From JAHRAW01 sp965243285 (lineage in GTDB: Bacteria; Pseudomonadota; Gammaproteobacteria; Arenicellales; Poriferihabitantaceae): DNA of 64,000 bases. Location: assembly GCA_965243285.1 (NCBI GenBank), contig OZ251537.1, forward strand, positions 1,612,001 to 1,676,000, written 5' to 3'. The notes beneath the pieces were generated by a model. That model was given only the letters and a program-made list of their open reading frames with translations, searched no databases and had not been told where the DNA came from. The position numbers were made by a program, and so were the translations under genes. The number at the start of each line of letters is the position of its first letter. Position 1 is the first letter of the stretch. Below are positions 17,811 through 25,892 of this stretch, piece after piece.

Positions 17811-18133
17811 TAAATTATTGATATGTGATATTCCTCACTTTTTTTTCAATAATCACCCGCAGAAAAATCAAAATACAGCATTTTACTTTGCGATATTAAA
17901 ATAATCAAAACCGAGTTTTAGAACACCCTCTGAAGCGGGGGGGAGTAAAACAAAAGCCAACAGCCAAAGCCAAAACAAAAGCCAAAAGCCAAAAGCCAAA
18001 GCCAAAACAAAAGCCAAAAGCAAAAGCAAAGCCAAAAGCAAAAGCAAAAGCAAAAGCAAAAGCCAAATCAGCCCGAGTTTTTGTGGGGGTGAGGGGGTGA
18101 GGGGGAAAGCCAGATTCGACCATGCACCTTCCA

Positions 18134-18164
18134 TAAAAAAAGCCGCCAGCAAAGCGGGCGGCGG
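18134..18164 (-). terminator. Intrinsic terminator, minus strand
   Basis: On the minus strand, GCCGCC, loop CGCTTTGCT, GGCGGC, then TTTTTTT. It lies about 250 bp downstream of rpsU with no gene between and is the best terminator for that transcript. The region between, 18165-18412, holds repeated GATTTTTGCCGGTTTT-like tracts but no gene. Confidence 0.65.
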
Positions 18165-18412
18165 ACAATTCAATCCATGGCAAATGCAATAAAACCGGCG
18201 ATCAACGCCGGGTTAATGGGGGGAATCTGGCCAACATGGATCGATTTTTGCCGGTTTTTCTCGATTTCGCTCGAACATGGCCATTTTTTGCCGAATTTGA
18301 CCGATTTTTTGTTGATTTTGGCCGGTTTTGATCAAATCGGGGCCGACATGGACCCATCCGTAAAACGACCCCAGTCCTAAAACAGACCCAGCCGCAAACT
18401 TAAAAAATCCAC

Positions 18413-18628
18413 CTAAAACTTGCGGCGGCGACGCACGCGTTGGCGGGATACGCGTTTCATTTCTCGGCGCACGGCGGCGTCGCCGTCGCGTTTGCGCACG
18501 GTGGTGGGTTTTTCATAGCTTTGGCGGCGGCGCGCTTCGGTGAATACGCCGGCGCGTTCGCAAGCGCGGCGAAAGCGCCTCAAGATGACATCGAATGGCT
18601 CGTTTTGTCTGACCTGCACGGAAGGCAT
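18413..18628 (-). CDS. rpsU: Ribosomal protein S21
   Basis: Small-subunit protein needed for initiation on natural mRNAs. 71 residues, beginning MPSVQVRQNEPFDVILRRFR, with the S21 signature RACERAGVFTEARRRQSYEKP and a very basic C-terminus (RVSRQRVRRRRKF). A good ribosome site (GAGGAG) precedes the ATG on the minus strand. The usual neighbours dnaG and rpoD are not adjacent. Divergent from the aminotransferase gene across ~240 bp. Confidence 0.97.
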   Translation of the reverse strand: MPSVQVRQNEPFDVILRRFRRACERAGVFTEARRRQSYEKPTTVRKRDGDAAVRREMKRVSRQRVRRRRKF

Positions 18629-18868
18629 TACGCAAACTCCTCAATAATGGCGGGGAAATGGCGGGCGATAGTATACACACTCCATCGGCGCGCGACAACA
18701 AGCGGCGGCGTGGTCGGCTCGGTGCCGCCTAGCCGGCGGGCGTAGACTGCTACAATCCGCCGCACTCCGCCGAACCCCGCCGAGGCGCGCCATAGCCGCC
18801 CATTCACGCCCCGGCCGGATAGGTTTTCGCCGCGATAAACTCCGCCGAACCCCGCCCGTATCAACCCC

Positions 18869-20113
18869 ATGAATCGCGCCCAATTGGTGGACGAATATGC
18901 TCGTTTGCAAGCCCGCTCGCGGGCGCGGGGGCGGGATTTAGACATGACGCGCGGCAAGCCGTCGGCTGCGCAGTTGGATTTATCCGATGCCATTTTGTCG
19001 TTGCCGGGCGATGACCTGGCGGCCAATTTAGCGGCCGCGGGCGGCGTCGATGCGCGCAACTACGGCGGCGTGGACGGCTTGCCGGCCATGCGGCGCTTGT
19101 TCGCCGAGATTCTGGAGGTGGAGGCGAAAAATGTCATCGTCGGCGGCAATTCCAGCTTAAGTATGATGTACGACGCGTTGCTGCGCGCTTGCCAGTTCGG
19201 CGTGGTCGATGGCGCGGGCCCATGGCAAGGCAGTGGCCTCGAGCGTAAATTTATTTGCCCATCGCCGGGCTACGACCGGCATTTTTTGCTCACCGAGCAG
19301 CTCGGTTTTCAGTTGCAGCCGGTGGATATGACCGCCACCGGCCCCGACATGCGCCAAGTCGAGGCGTTAGCCGGCGCCGATTCCGCCGTCCGTGGCATCT
19401 GGTGCGTGCCCAAATACTCAAATCCCACCGGCGCCTGTTATAGCGCCGACACGGTGGCCGCTTTAGCCAGCATGAAAACCGCCGCCCAGGATTTTCGCAT
19501 CATGTGGGACAACGCCTACGCCGAGCATCATTTCACCGAGCGCCGCCCGCCGCTGGCGAACATCGCCCAGCATTGCGAAGCCGCTGGCCACGCCAATCGC
19601 GTGCTGCAATTCGCCTCGACCTCGAAGATGTGTCATCCCGGCTCCGGGGTGGCGGCGATGGCCGCCAGCGCCGCCAATATCGCCGAGGCGCGGGCGCACA
19701 TCGCGGTGCAAAGCATCGGCCCGGACAAGGTAAACCAACTGCGCGCCTTAGGGTTGTTCGGCGATTTGGCCGGCTTGCGAGCGCACATGCAACGCCACGC
19801 GGCACTGGTGCGCCCGAAATTCGACCTCGTGGTGGAGATTTTGCGGCGTGAACTCACCGCCATCGCCCACTGGAGCGAGCCCGAAGGCGGATATTTCATC
19901 TGCCTGCAAACCCCGGACGGCTGCGCCAAACGCGCCATCCGGCTGGCGGCCGAAGCCGGCGTAAAACTCACCGCCGCCGGCGCCCCATTCCCGTACGGCA
20001 AAGACGCGCGTGACCGCATCATCCGCATCGCGCCGACGCATCCGCCGCTGGACGACATTCGCCAAGCCACCGAGGTGTTGGTGGCGTGCGTCAAACTCGC
20101 GATAAGTGAATAA
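18869..20113 (+). CDS. PLP-dependent aminotransferase (Rv3722c-type aspartate aminotransferase family)
   Basis: Fold-type I aminotransferase. DMTRGKPSAAQLDLS and NYGGVDGLPAMRRLFAEI are typical of the MOCS-like family PF12897, whose mycobacterial member Rv3722c is an aspartate aminotransferase. Other motifs: VGGNSSLSMMYDAL (PLP phosphate), CVPKYSNPTGACYS, MWDNAYAEHHF and the Schiff-base lysine in FASTSKMCHPGSG. 414 residues. It stands alone on its strand. The amino donor is inferred from family only. Confidence 0.85.
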   Translation: MNRAQLVDEYARLQARSRARGRDLDMTRGKPSAAQLDLSDAILSLPGDDLAANLAAAGGVDARNYGGVDGLPAMRRLFAEILEVEAKNVIVGGNSSLSMMYDALLRACQFGVVDGAGPWQGSGLERKFICPSPGYDRHFLLTEQLGFQLQPVDMTATGPDMRQVEALAGADSAVRGIWCVPKYSNPTGACYSADTVAALASMKTAAQDFRIMWDNAYAEHHFTERRPPLANIAQHCEAAGHANRVLQFASTSKMCHPGSGVAAMAASAANIAEARAHIAVQSIGPDKVNQLRALGLFGDLAGLRAHMQRHAALVRPKFDLVVEILRRELTAIAHWSEPEGGYFICLQTPDGCAKRAIRLAAEAGVKLTAAGAPFPYGKDARDRIIRIAPTHPPLDDIRQATEVLVACVKLAISE

Positions 20114-20208
20114 GCGTCGCCCAGCCGCCCAGTTGGGGTAGAATCCGCCGCCGCCCAGTTGGGTAGAATCCGCTGGTGGTGGAGTCGATAAGGTGGATGG
20201 GGACATGT

Positions 20209-20244
20209 AACATGTATGCACCGGTTAACATGTATGCACCGGTT
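20209..20244 (+). repeat. Two tandem 18-bp units
   Basis: AACATGTATGCACCGGTT is repeated twice without mismatch. It sits in the 393-bp gap before the rhodanese gene, after another short duplication (GCCCAGTTGGG...TAGAATCCGC, about 20129-20172). Confidence 0.85.
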
Positions 20245-20320
20245 TAATGGTCGGTTTAAGCGCTGCTTTAGTTGGCGGATTTAATCGACCTGGCGGGTAA
20301 CATCATCGCCATTTTAGATA

Positions 20321-20400
20321 TTCCCCCAAATTCCCCCAAATTCCCCCAAATTCCCCCAAATTCCCCCAAATTCCCCCAAATTCCCCCAAATTCCCCTAAA
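20321..20400 (+). repeat. Eight tandem copies of TTCCCCCAAA
   Basis: Seven perfect 10-bp units and a final TTCCCCTAAA. The minus strand therefore has regularly spaced G5 runs and could form G-quadruplexes. It lies ~106 bp upstream of the rhodanese gene, followed by ACACGCCGCCCC-type repeats (20450-20505). Confidence 0.9.
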
Positions 20401-20506
20401 CCCGCCGATTTTAGCCATTATTTCCGCCAGTACTCGGTCAACCCGCCGCCACGCCGCCCCACACGCCGCCCCACACGCCGCCCACGCCACCCCACACGCC
20501 GCCCGT

Positions 20507-20926
20507 ATGATTCTCGAATTCATCACCGCGAACTGGTATTTGTTCGCGATGTTAGCGGTCATCGTGCTATTGCTGGCGATAAACCCCGGCACCCGTGGCG
20601 TCGGCGGCGCCCGCAAAATCCCGCCCATGGAATTGCCGCGCCTGCAGAGCCGGGAAGCCGCCGTGGTGGTTGATGTGGGCGCGCCGCAAATCTTCCAGCA
20701 GGGGCATATCGAGGGCGCCATCAACCTGCCGCTGGAAAACCTCGAAAGCAAACTGGCGAAATTGAACAAACACAAACAAAAACCGCTCATCATCGCGTGC
20801 CAAAACGGCGCGTTGTCGGGCAAGGCGGCGGCGATTTTGCGGCGCCATGATTTCACCAAATTGTATGTGTTAGAGGGCGGGCTGGCGGCCTGGCGCAAGG
20901 ACAACCTGCCGCTGGTGAAAAAATAA
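20507..20926 (+). CDS. yibN: Membrane-anchored rhodanese-like protein (YibN-type)
   Basis: 139 residues. One N-terminal membrane helix (about residues 8-27, WYLFAMLAVIVLLLAI) is followed by a single rhodanese domain: VVVDVGAPQIFQQGHIEGAINLP, the active-site cysteine in LIIACQNGALSGKAA and LEGGLAAWRKDNLPL. In E. coli yibN heads yibN-grxC-secB-gpsA. Here secB and gpsA follow, but grxC is missing. Confidence 0.85.
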   Translation: MILEFITANWYLFAMLAVIVLLLAINPGTRGVGGARKIPPMELPRLQSREAAVVVDVGAPQIFQQGHIEGAINLPLENLESKLAKLNKHKQKPLIIACQNGALSGKAAAILRRHDFTKLYVLEGGLAAWRKDNLPLVKK

Positions 20927-21058
20927 CACGCAGCGGATGCGCCTCGCCGCTGCGGTGGCATGGCGTCGCCGCCAATATTTCCGCTAATTCGCTGACCCGC
21001 CGCCTTCGCCGCCGCCGCCCCATCGAAATCGTCCGCCATTCGCGCCCCGCCATCCGCC

Positions 21059-21658
21059 ATGCCTAAAACCAAGCCGAAAACCGACCCCAAAACCGCCGTC
21101 GCGCCGAAAACCGTCGCCAAAAAGCCGGCCGCCAGCCCGGCTGCCGCCAAAACGCCCGCCGCCGGCGCGTCATCTCCAACCTCGGCGGCCAAATCCGCCG
21201 CCGCCCCGCCGCCGCGCGCTTCCATCGAAGCCAAAAAGGTGTATTTGAAGGATGCATCCTTCGAATCCCCGGCCAGCCCGACAATCTTCGCGCAAAGCGA
21301 CATCGACCCGCAGTTGGATGTGCAAATGACCATGACCCACCAGCCCATCGATGGCAATTTTTACGAGGTGGTGTTGAGCGTCAACGCCACCGCAACCCAC
21401 GCCAAGGCGCCGATATTTTTGGCCGAGGTGCAACAGGCCGGCATCTTCGAGATAACCCACATCCCGCCTGATAATCTCGATGTGGTGTTGGAGACCGCCT
21501 GCCCGCATGTGTTGCTGCCATTCGCCCGCGAAGCATTAGCGAGTTTGATTTCCAAGGGCGGGTTTCCGCAATTATTGTTGAGCCCGATCAATTTTCAGGC
21601 GCTGTATCACCAAAAAAAGGCGAAACAAGCGCGCGCCGCGGCCCATCCGCCGCGCTGA
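21059..21658 (+). CDS. secB: SecB export chaperone with a long N-terminal extension
   Basis: Tetrameric chaperone that holds preproteins unfolded for SecA. The SecB core starts at about residue 56: IEAKKVYLKDASFESPASP, then DVQMTMTHQPIDGNFYEVVLSV, CPHVLLPFAREALASLISKGGFPQLLLSPINF. The first ~55 residues are a Lys/Pro/Ala-rich low-complexity tail absent from typical ~155-residue SecB. The total is 199 residues. An internal start is not available, since no ATG or GTG precedes the core closely. Confidence 0.92.
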   Translation: MPKTKPKTDPKTAVAPKTVAKKPAASPAAAKTPAAGASSPTSAAKSAAAPPPRASIEAKKVYLKDASFESPASPTIFAQSDIDPQLDVQMTMTHQPIDGNFYEVVLSVNATATHAKAPIFLAEVQQAGIFEITHIPPDNLDVVLETACPHVLLPFAREALASLISKGGFPQLLLSPINFQALYHQKKAKQARAAAHPPR

Positions 21659-21834
21659 TTCGCATTAATTCGGCTTATTCGGCAATTATCTCGCCAATTT
21701 GCTGCATTATTTCGCCAATTCGCCAATTTGCTGAGCGCTCGGTTTAGCGGCTTCGGCCAAAAACCCCAAGCCCCAACCCCCAAACCCCATCAATCCCCGC
21801 TGAGGCGCCGGCTGCGCCGGATTCGTCTACCCTG

Positions 21835-22890
21835 GTGGCGAATATTTCCGCGAACCCCCTATCAAGCCCGGCGCCTTCGCCGCCGCGTTCGGTGGCCGTC
21901 ATCGGCGCCGGCTCATGGGGCACGGCGCTGGCGTTGGCGCTGGCGCGCAATATCGACGCGGTAAAACTACACGGCCGCGATGCCTCGCATATGGCGGAGA
22001 TGGCGCAGCAGCGATGCAATGGGCGCTACTTGCCAGCCGCGGTTTTCCCGCCCAATGTGGCTGTCGAGCCCGATTTTGATGCGTTAGTCGATGTCGACCT
22101 CGCCTTTGTGCTGGCGGTGCCGAGCCATGCCATAGCGACCACGGCCCAAGCCTTGCACGCTGCCATCGCGCGCCGCGGATGCCCGGCGGCGGAGGCCATC
22201 GTCATCTGGGGCGCTAAGGGTTTCGCCCCCGGCGGCGGATTATTGAGCGAGGTGGTGGCGGAATTTTTCGCCGATGGCGGCGTCATCTCCGGCCCCAGTT
22301 TCGCCGCCGAGACCGCCGCCGGCCTGCCCACCGCGCTGACCGTGGCCTGCCCGGACCGCGCCCGCGCCCAAGCCATCGCCGGCTGGTTTCGCACCCCGAC
22401 CACGCGGCTGTATTTCAGCGATGATGTGGTGGGCGTGCAACTCGGCGGCGCCATCAAAAATGTCATGGCCATCGCCGCTGGCATCAGCGATGGCTTGGGT
22501 TTCGGCGCCAACGCCCGCGCCGCGCTCATCACCCGCGCCCTGGCGGAATTGACGCGATTGGGCGTGGCGCGCGGCGGCCGCGCCGATACTTTTTGCGGGC
22601 TGACCGGCTTAGGCGATTTGATTCTGACCTGCACCGATGACCAATCGCGCAACCGGCGGCTCGGTTTGGGGCTCGGCGCCGGCAAATCGCTGGCGCAAAT
22701 TCGCGCTGAAATCGGCCAGGAAATCGAAGGCATCAACACCGCGCGCGAGTTGTATTTAATGAGCCGAAATTTGGGCGTTGACATGCCCATTACTGAGCAA
22801 GTTTACGGCGTCGTACACCAGCAGCGCGACGCGAAAAGCGCGGTGCGGAATTTGCTGGAGCGCGATGCCAAATTCGAACGGCGGGCTTGA
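21835..22890 (+). CDS. gpsA: Glycerol-3-phosphate dehydrogenase [NAD(P)+]
   Basis: Makes sn-glycerol 3-phosphate for phospholipids. Visible are the Rossmann loop SVAVIGAGSWGTALALALA, VISGPSFAAETAAGLPTA, the catalytic lysine in GGAIKNVMAIAAGISDGL, and FCGLTGLGDLILTCTDDQSRNR. 351 residues from a GTG start at 21835; no ATG precedes the Rossmann motif. Follows secB as in enterobacteria. Confidence 0.94.
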   Translation: MANISANPLSSPAPSPPRSVAVIGAGSWGTALALALARNIDAVKLHGRDASHMAEMAQQRCNGRYLPAAVFPPNVAVEPDFDALVDVDLAFVLAVPSHAIATTAQALHAAIARRGCPAAEAIVIWGAKGFAPGGGLLSEVVAEFFADGGVISGPSFAAETAAGLPTALTVACPDRARAQAIAGWFRTPTTRLYFSDDVVGVQLGGAIKNVMAIAAGISDGLGFGANARAALITRALAELTRLGVARGGRADTFCGLTGLGDLILTCTDDQSRNRRLGLGLGAGKSLAQIRAEIGQEIEGINTARELYLMSRNLGVDMPITEQVYGVVHQQRDAKSAVRNLLERDAKFERRA

Positions 22891-22915
22891 GCTACGGCCG
22901 GCGGTGGATGGGGGG

Positions 22916-23045
22916 GATGGGCGGAATGGCTGGAATGCGGAGAAATTTCCAGGCAATTCGGCAGAATCAACTGGAATTCCACTGAAATCAGCTGGAATCA
23001 GCCGGAATCGGCCGGAATCGGCCAGAATCAGGCGGAATTTCCTCG
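22916..23045. repeat. Short GGAATC/GGCCGGAATCG repeats at the gpsA/trmL junction
   Basis: GGAATG/GGAATC-containing 10-bp units (e.g. CTGGAATCAGC, CGGAATCGGC) recur about ten times. They overlap the last ~20 codons of trmL (minus strand), so part of its C-terminal tail (PPDSGRFRPIPADSS) is repeat-encoded. Confidence 0.6.
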
Positions 23046-23512
23046 CCATCGGCCGCAAAATCCGCGAAATCCGCTTGTCGCCAAGCCTCGTACAAGGCGA
23101 TGGCGACGCAGTTGGAGAGGTTCAAACTGCGGCTCGATTCACGCATGGGAATGCGCACGCGCTGGGTTAGCGGGATGGCGGCGCGCACCGCCTCGGGCAG
23201 GCCGCGGGTTTCGGCGCCGAACAGCAGGGCGTCGCCGTTGTGGTAGCGAAAATCGCTATGGCGGAGGGTGTGGCGGGTGGAAAAGGCGACTATTCGCCCG
23301 CGATGTCGGCGCTGGAAAGTTGGCCAATCCGGCCAGGTGACGACCTCGGCTAAATCATGATAGTCGAGGCCGGCGCGGCGCAATTGTTTTTGCGCCAGGC
23401 TGAAACCCAACGGCTCTATCAGATGCAAGCGCGCCCCGGCATTGACGCACAAGCGGATGATGTTGCCGGTGTTGGGGGCGATCTCCGGCTGGTGGAGTAC
23501 GACCGAAAACAT
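22988..23512 (-). CDS. trmL: TrmL, tRNA (cytidine/uridine-34-2'-O)-methyltransferase
   Basis: SPOUT-class methyltransferase that modifies the wobble base of tRNA-Leu. MFSVVLHQPEIAPNTGNIIRLC opens the protein. Knot motifs: LLFGAETRGLP and RIPMRESSRSLNLSNCVAIALYEAW. 174 residues; the final ~20 are a poorly conserved tail from a local repeat. Convergent with gpsA. Confidence 0.93.
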   Translation of the reverse strand: MFSVVLHQPEIAPNTGNIIRLCVNAGARLHLIEPLGFSLAQKQLRRAGLDYHDLAEVVTWPDWPTFQRRHRGRIVAFSTRHTLRHSDFRYHNGDALLFGAETRGLPEAVRAAIPLTQRVRIPMRESSRSLNLSNCVAIALYEAWRQADFADFAADGEEIPPDSGRFRPIPADSS

Positions 23513-23571
23513 GGGCTAAGTTTGGCGGCGGTGGGCGGAGAGGGCTACGGATTCGGGGGATTTTGGGGGGA

Positions 23572-23988
23572 TTAAAACGGCTTCACCACCGCGAGTATGA
23601 TGATGCCGATTAACAACAACGCCGGTGCCTCATTCAGCCAGCGATAGTAGATGTGGCTATGGCGGTTTCGGTCACGGGCAAAATCGCGCAGCCGCCGATA
23701 GCACCAAATATGATGCGCCATCAGCAGCGCCACCAACACCAGTTTCAGCGCCAGCCAAGGGGTGAAATAAGCGCCCGACAGCAGCCATAACCCGGCCCCG
23801 GAGGCGATAACCAAAAGCGCGCTCGGGGTCATGATTCCCCAAAATAATTTTCCCTCCATCACGCAAAAGCGCGCTATGCCAGGCGCGTCGCCGGTTTGGG
23901 CGTGATAGACATATAAGCGCGGCAGATAGAGCAGGCCGGCGAACCATGCGACTATGGAAATAAGGTGTAAGGATTTTATCCAGAGCAT
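23572..23988 (-). CDS. hemJ: HemJ, protoporphyrinogen oxidase (membrane)
   Basis: Heme-binding four-helix membrane protein that oxidises protoporphyrinogen IX where HemG/HemY is absent. 138 residues: MLWIKSLHLISIVAWFAGLL (conserved His and Trp), YLPRLYVYH, MEGKLFWGIMTPSALLVI, and the conserved lysine in LALKLVLVALLMAHHIWC. 59 bp upstream of trmL on the same strand; the two could be co-transcribed. Confidence 0.92.
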   Translation of the reverse strand: MLWIKSLHLISIVAWFAGLLYLPRLYVYHAQTGDAPGIARFCVMEGKLFWGIMTPSALLVIASGAGLWLLSGAYFTPWLALKLVLVALLMAHHIWCYRRLRDFARDRNRHSHIYYRWLNEAPALLLIGIIILAVVKPF

Positions 23989-24040
23989 GGTATCTCGAGT
24001 ATGGCGTAAGGGTGAAAATTCTGGAGTGCAGCGTCAGCAG

Positions 24041-24236
24041 CCATATCAAAAGCGAAAAGCCAAAGCGAAAAGCCAAAGCGAAAAGCCCAACATCAACGGC
24101 CCCCCACCAAATCAGGCGATAGAGCCGCCTGATTTGACTCCCCGCCCAGCCGGGAGTAAAGAAAAAGCCCAAAAGCGAAAAGCCAAAGCGAAAAATCAAA
24201 ATCAAACCCAGCGTGCAGATTTATGCATATAAATCC
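24041..24236. mobile_element. Composite repeat E6, one terminal repeat retained
   Basis: Arrays of CAAAGCGAAAAGC flank the hairpin CCAAATCAGGCGATAG / CCGCCTGATTTGACT (about 24109-24142) and a GGGAGTAAA module. The right end GTGCAGATTTATGCATATAA finishes at ~24236; the left end is missing. In this copy the stem is TCAGGC/GCCTGA instead of ACTGGC/GCCAGT. Confidence 0.65.
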
Positions 24237-24264
24237 TCAATTTTAAGGTAGAACATTGAGCAGG

Positions 24265-24288
24265 ATTTATATCGATATCGATATAAAT
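24265..24288. repeat. Perfect 24-bp palindrome
   Basis: ATTTATATCGAT followed by its exact complement. It begins right after AGG and resembles two GGATTTATAT element ends joined head to head. It lies 29 bp downstream of the E6 right end. A dimeric-regulator site is an alternative. Confidence 0.8.
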
Positions 24289-24382
24289 TCACATACTATG
24301 AAAAAACCAAACTATGAAACCAATCTATAAAATCTGGCATAAGTTAATAAAACACCATCATCCAAAAAAAATTTGACGGCCA

Positions 24383-25004
24383 TCAAACAAACACCGTGGC
24401 GACGGCGCCGGCGGTGATATATAAGCCGCCGGTTGTTTTTTCAAACAGCGACATTCTGGTTGCGGAATGCAACAGCGGGCGGATGGATGCCGCCCGTAGC
24501 CGGTATAGGAGTTTGCAGATAATGTCCACAATAATCCAGGCGGCGACGATGATGGCGGTCTGGTGGATGTGCCGTGCGGTGAGATAAATTGCGGTAGAAA
24601 GGCGATGAAAAAATGAGGTTTTTCGGGTTGCTTGCGCCCAACAAGAAGGCTTTTTTGAATAGCGGACGGAAACTTGGGGTATCAGTTATATTCAATGGTA
24701 CTGAATCATGACGCGTAGTTCTTGCAGCGCGGATGGTGGCAATACCCAGATACAATAAATACATGATGCCGAGTATTTTGAGTACCAAATATAACTTCGG
24801 CGAACTAACAATCAACACGCCTACGCCGCTGGCGGAAATGATCAAGTACAAAGAAGAGGCGACAGTGCCGCCGATAAATGCCGGGTAGGATTTAAAAATT
24901 CCATACTGCACCGAGTTCGCCACCATAAACTTCGACAGCGGTCCCGGAATAAGCACCACCACAAAAGCGGATAGCACATAGGTTATCAAGACTTCAAGCG
25001 GCAT
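24383..25004 (-). pseudogene. LysE/RhtB-family exporter, frameshifted
   Basis: The first ~115 residues are a good LysE-family sequence (VVLIPGPLSKFMVANSVQYG, LLGASNPKNLIF). The frame then breaks at a T-run (CATTTTTTCATCGCC on the minus strand). FIAFLPQFISPHG is found in a second frame. The expected end (IIVAAWIIVDIICKLL ... LYITAGAVATVF) lies in a third frame that stops at 24383. Two lesions are therefore needed to explain it. Members export amino acids such as homoserine. A sequencing error at the T-run cannot be excluded but would not explain both. Confidence 0.75.
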
Positions 25005-25048
25005 GGTTTTCTCTTGTTGAGGCGAATAACATAAGTTTATTCGATAGA

Positions 25049-25636
25049 CTAAATCGGTTTGCCGAGGCGGCGCGACAGCCGCGCCACATGGCGACGTACA
25101 TTATCCATATGCGGGTTTATCGCCAGGGCGCGGCGGAAATAAATCAGCGCCAGGGCGTTTTTGCGCATCTGCATATGCATCATGCCTTGCCCGGCTAAGG
25201 CGCCGAAATGGCGGGATTCGAGATTTAGCGTGGCCGTCACATCGGCCGCGGATGCGGCGAAATCACCGCGCAGATAATGCACCGTGGCGCGCTTGTTCCA
25301 GGCTTCGGCGAACTTCGGCGCGCGCGCGATGGCGGCGCTGAAATGCGTCGCCGCCGCGGCCCATTTTCGCGCTTTGATGGCGGCGCCGCCGGCTGCCATG
25401 GAAGCGCGCACTTGCGCATCATCGTGGCGCCGCCAGGCGGCCCAAATGGCGCTGGTGACGGCCACCGCTTGCGGCGCGGCTAAGTCGCCGCCGAGGCGGG
25501 TGAATAAGGCCTCCAACTGCGGCGCATTTTGGTCGGCGGCGGCCGGCACTGCGACCAATACGGCACTTGCCATGGCGATGGCAAGCACGATGGCAGGCGG
25601 CATGGCAAGCGCGATGCGGGCGGCGGAGGTGCGCAT
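25049..25636 (-). CDS. Secreted TPR-repeat protein
   Basis: Starting at MRTSAARIALAMPPA gives a signal peptide (hydrophobic core IVLAIAMASAVLVAVPA, cleavage near AAADQ) and a 195-residue periplasmic protein. Three TPR-like helices pairs follow: AAIKARKWAAAATHFSAAIA, PKFAEAWNKRATVHYLRGDF, ALIYFRRALAINPHMDNVRR. Function unknown. The longer upstream frame lacks a signal sequence and is less likely. Co-directional with the LysE pseudogene and rsmI. Confidence 0.75.
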   Translation of the reverse strand: MRTSAARIALAMPPAIVLAIAMASAVLVAVPAAADQNAPQLEALFTRLGGDLAAPQAVAVTSAIWAAWRRHDDAQVRASMAAGGAAIKARKWAAAATHFSAAIARAPKFAEAWNKRATVHYLRGDFAASAADVTATLNLESRHFGALAGQGMMHMQMRKNALALIYFRRALAINPHMDNVRRHVARLSRRLGKPI

Positions 25637-25892
25637 GGTCAGCAACTGGCGGGTGTTTTGGTTATGGAATCGAGCATGGAATCGGCGCCAAAATCGAGTA
25701 CAGAATGGCCACCGCGGGCGGCGAAGCTGCGTTTGATGATAGTGAAAAATCAGCACGCTTGAGGGCTCATCACTTGAAAAATGGCGCATAAATCACGACC
25801 ATCACCGCAAAATCGGCGAAAAACGCCGAAAATCAGCGAAAATCAGCGAAAAACCGCATAAACATTGAAAAATACCGAATCAATGCCAATCA

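Larger units (their letters stand above)
17269..17950 (+). mobile_element. IS1182-like element, internally deleted copy A
   Basis: The core runs from AGAGGGTGT (17289) to ACACCCTCT (17931). It is flanked by complementary arms TTTTACTCCCC...GCTTC (17269-17288) and GAAGCGGGG...AGTAAAA (17932-17950). The arms match the ACTCCCC/GGGGAGT hairpin found intact in other repeat copies. Compared with the copy at 43843-45086, about 600 bp are missing. The junction falls at ATAAAGAAA, present at both ends of the deleted segment in the longer copy. It keeps only the transposase N-terminus and both ends. Confidence 0.8.
17035..18110. repeat. Composite repeat E5 carrying an inserted IS remnant
   Basis: TTTTGGC-type arrays (17035-17090 and 17150-17268) flank the hairpin CAAAACTGGTGGC / GCCAGTTTTGG at about 17127-17153. 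CAAAAGCC arrays continue at 17951-18068. The IS1182-like remnant lies between them. Terminal inverted repeats are not visible, so the outer limits are approximate. Confidence 0.6.

Noticed and set aside
17940..18068. CAAAAGC/CAAAAGCC arrays as a possible CRISPR
   Set aside because: Units are 6-8 bp with no unique spacers of constant size and no cas genes nearby.
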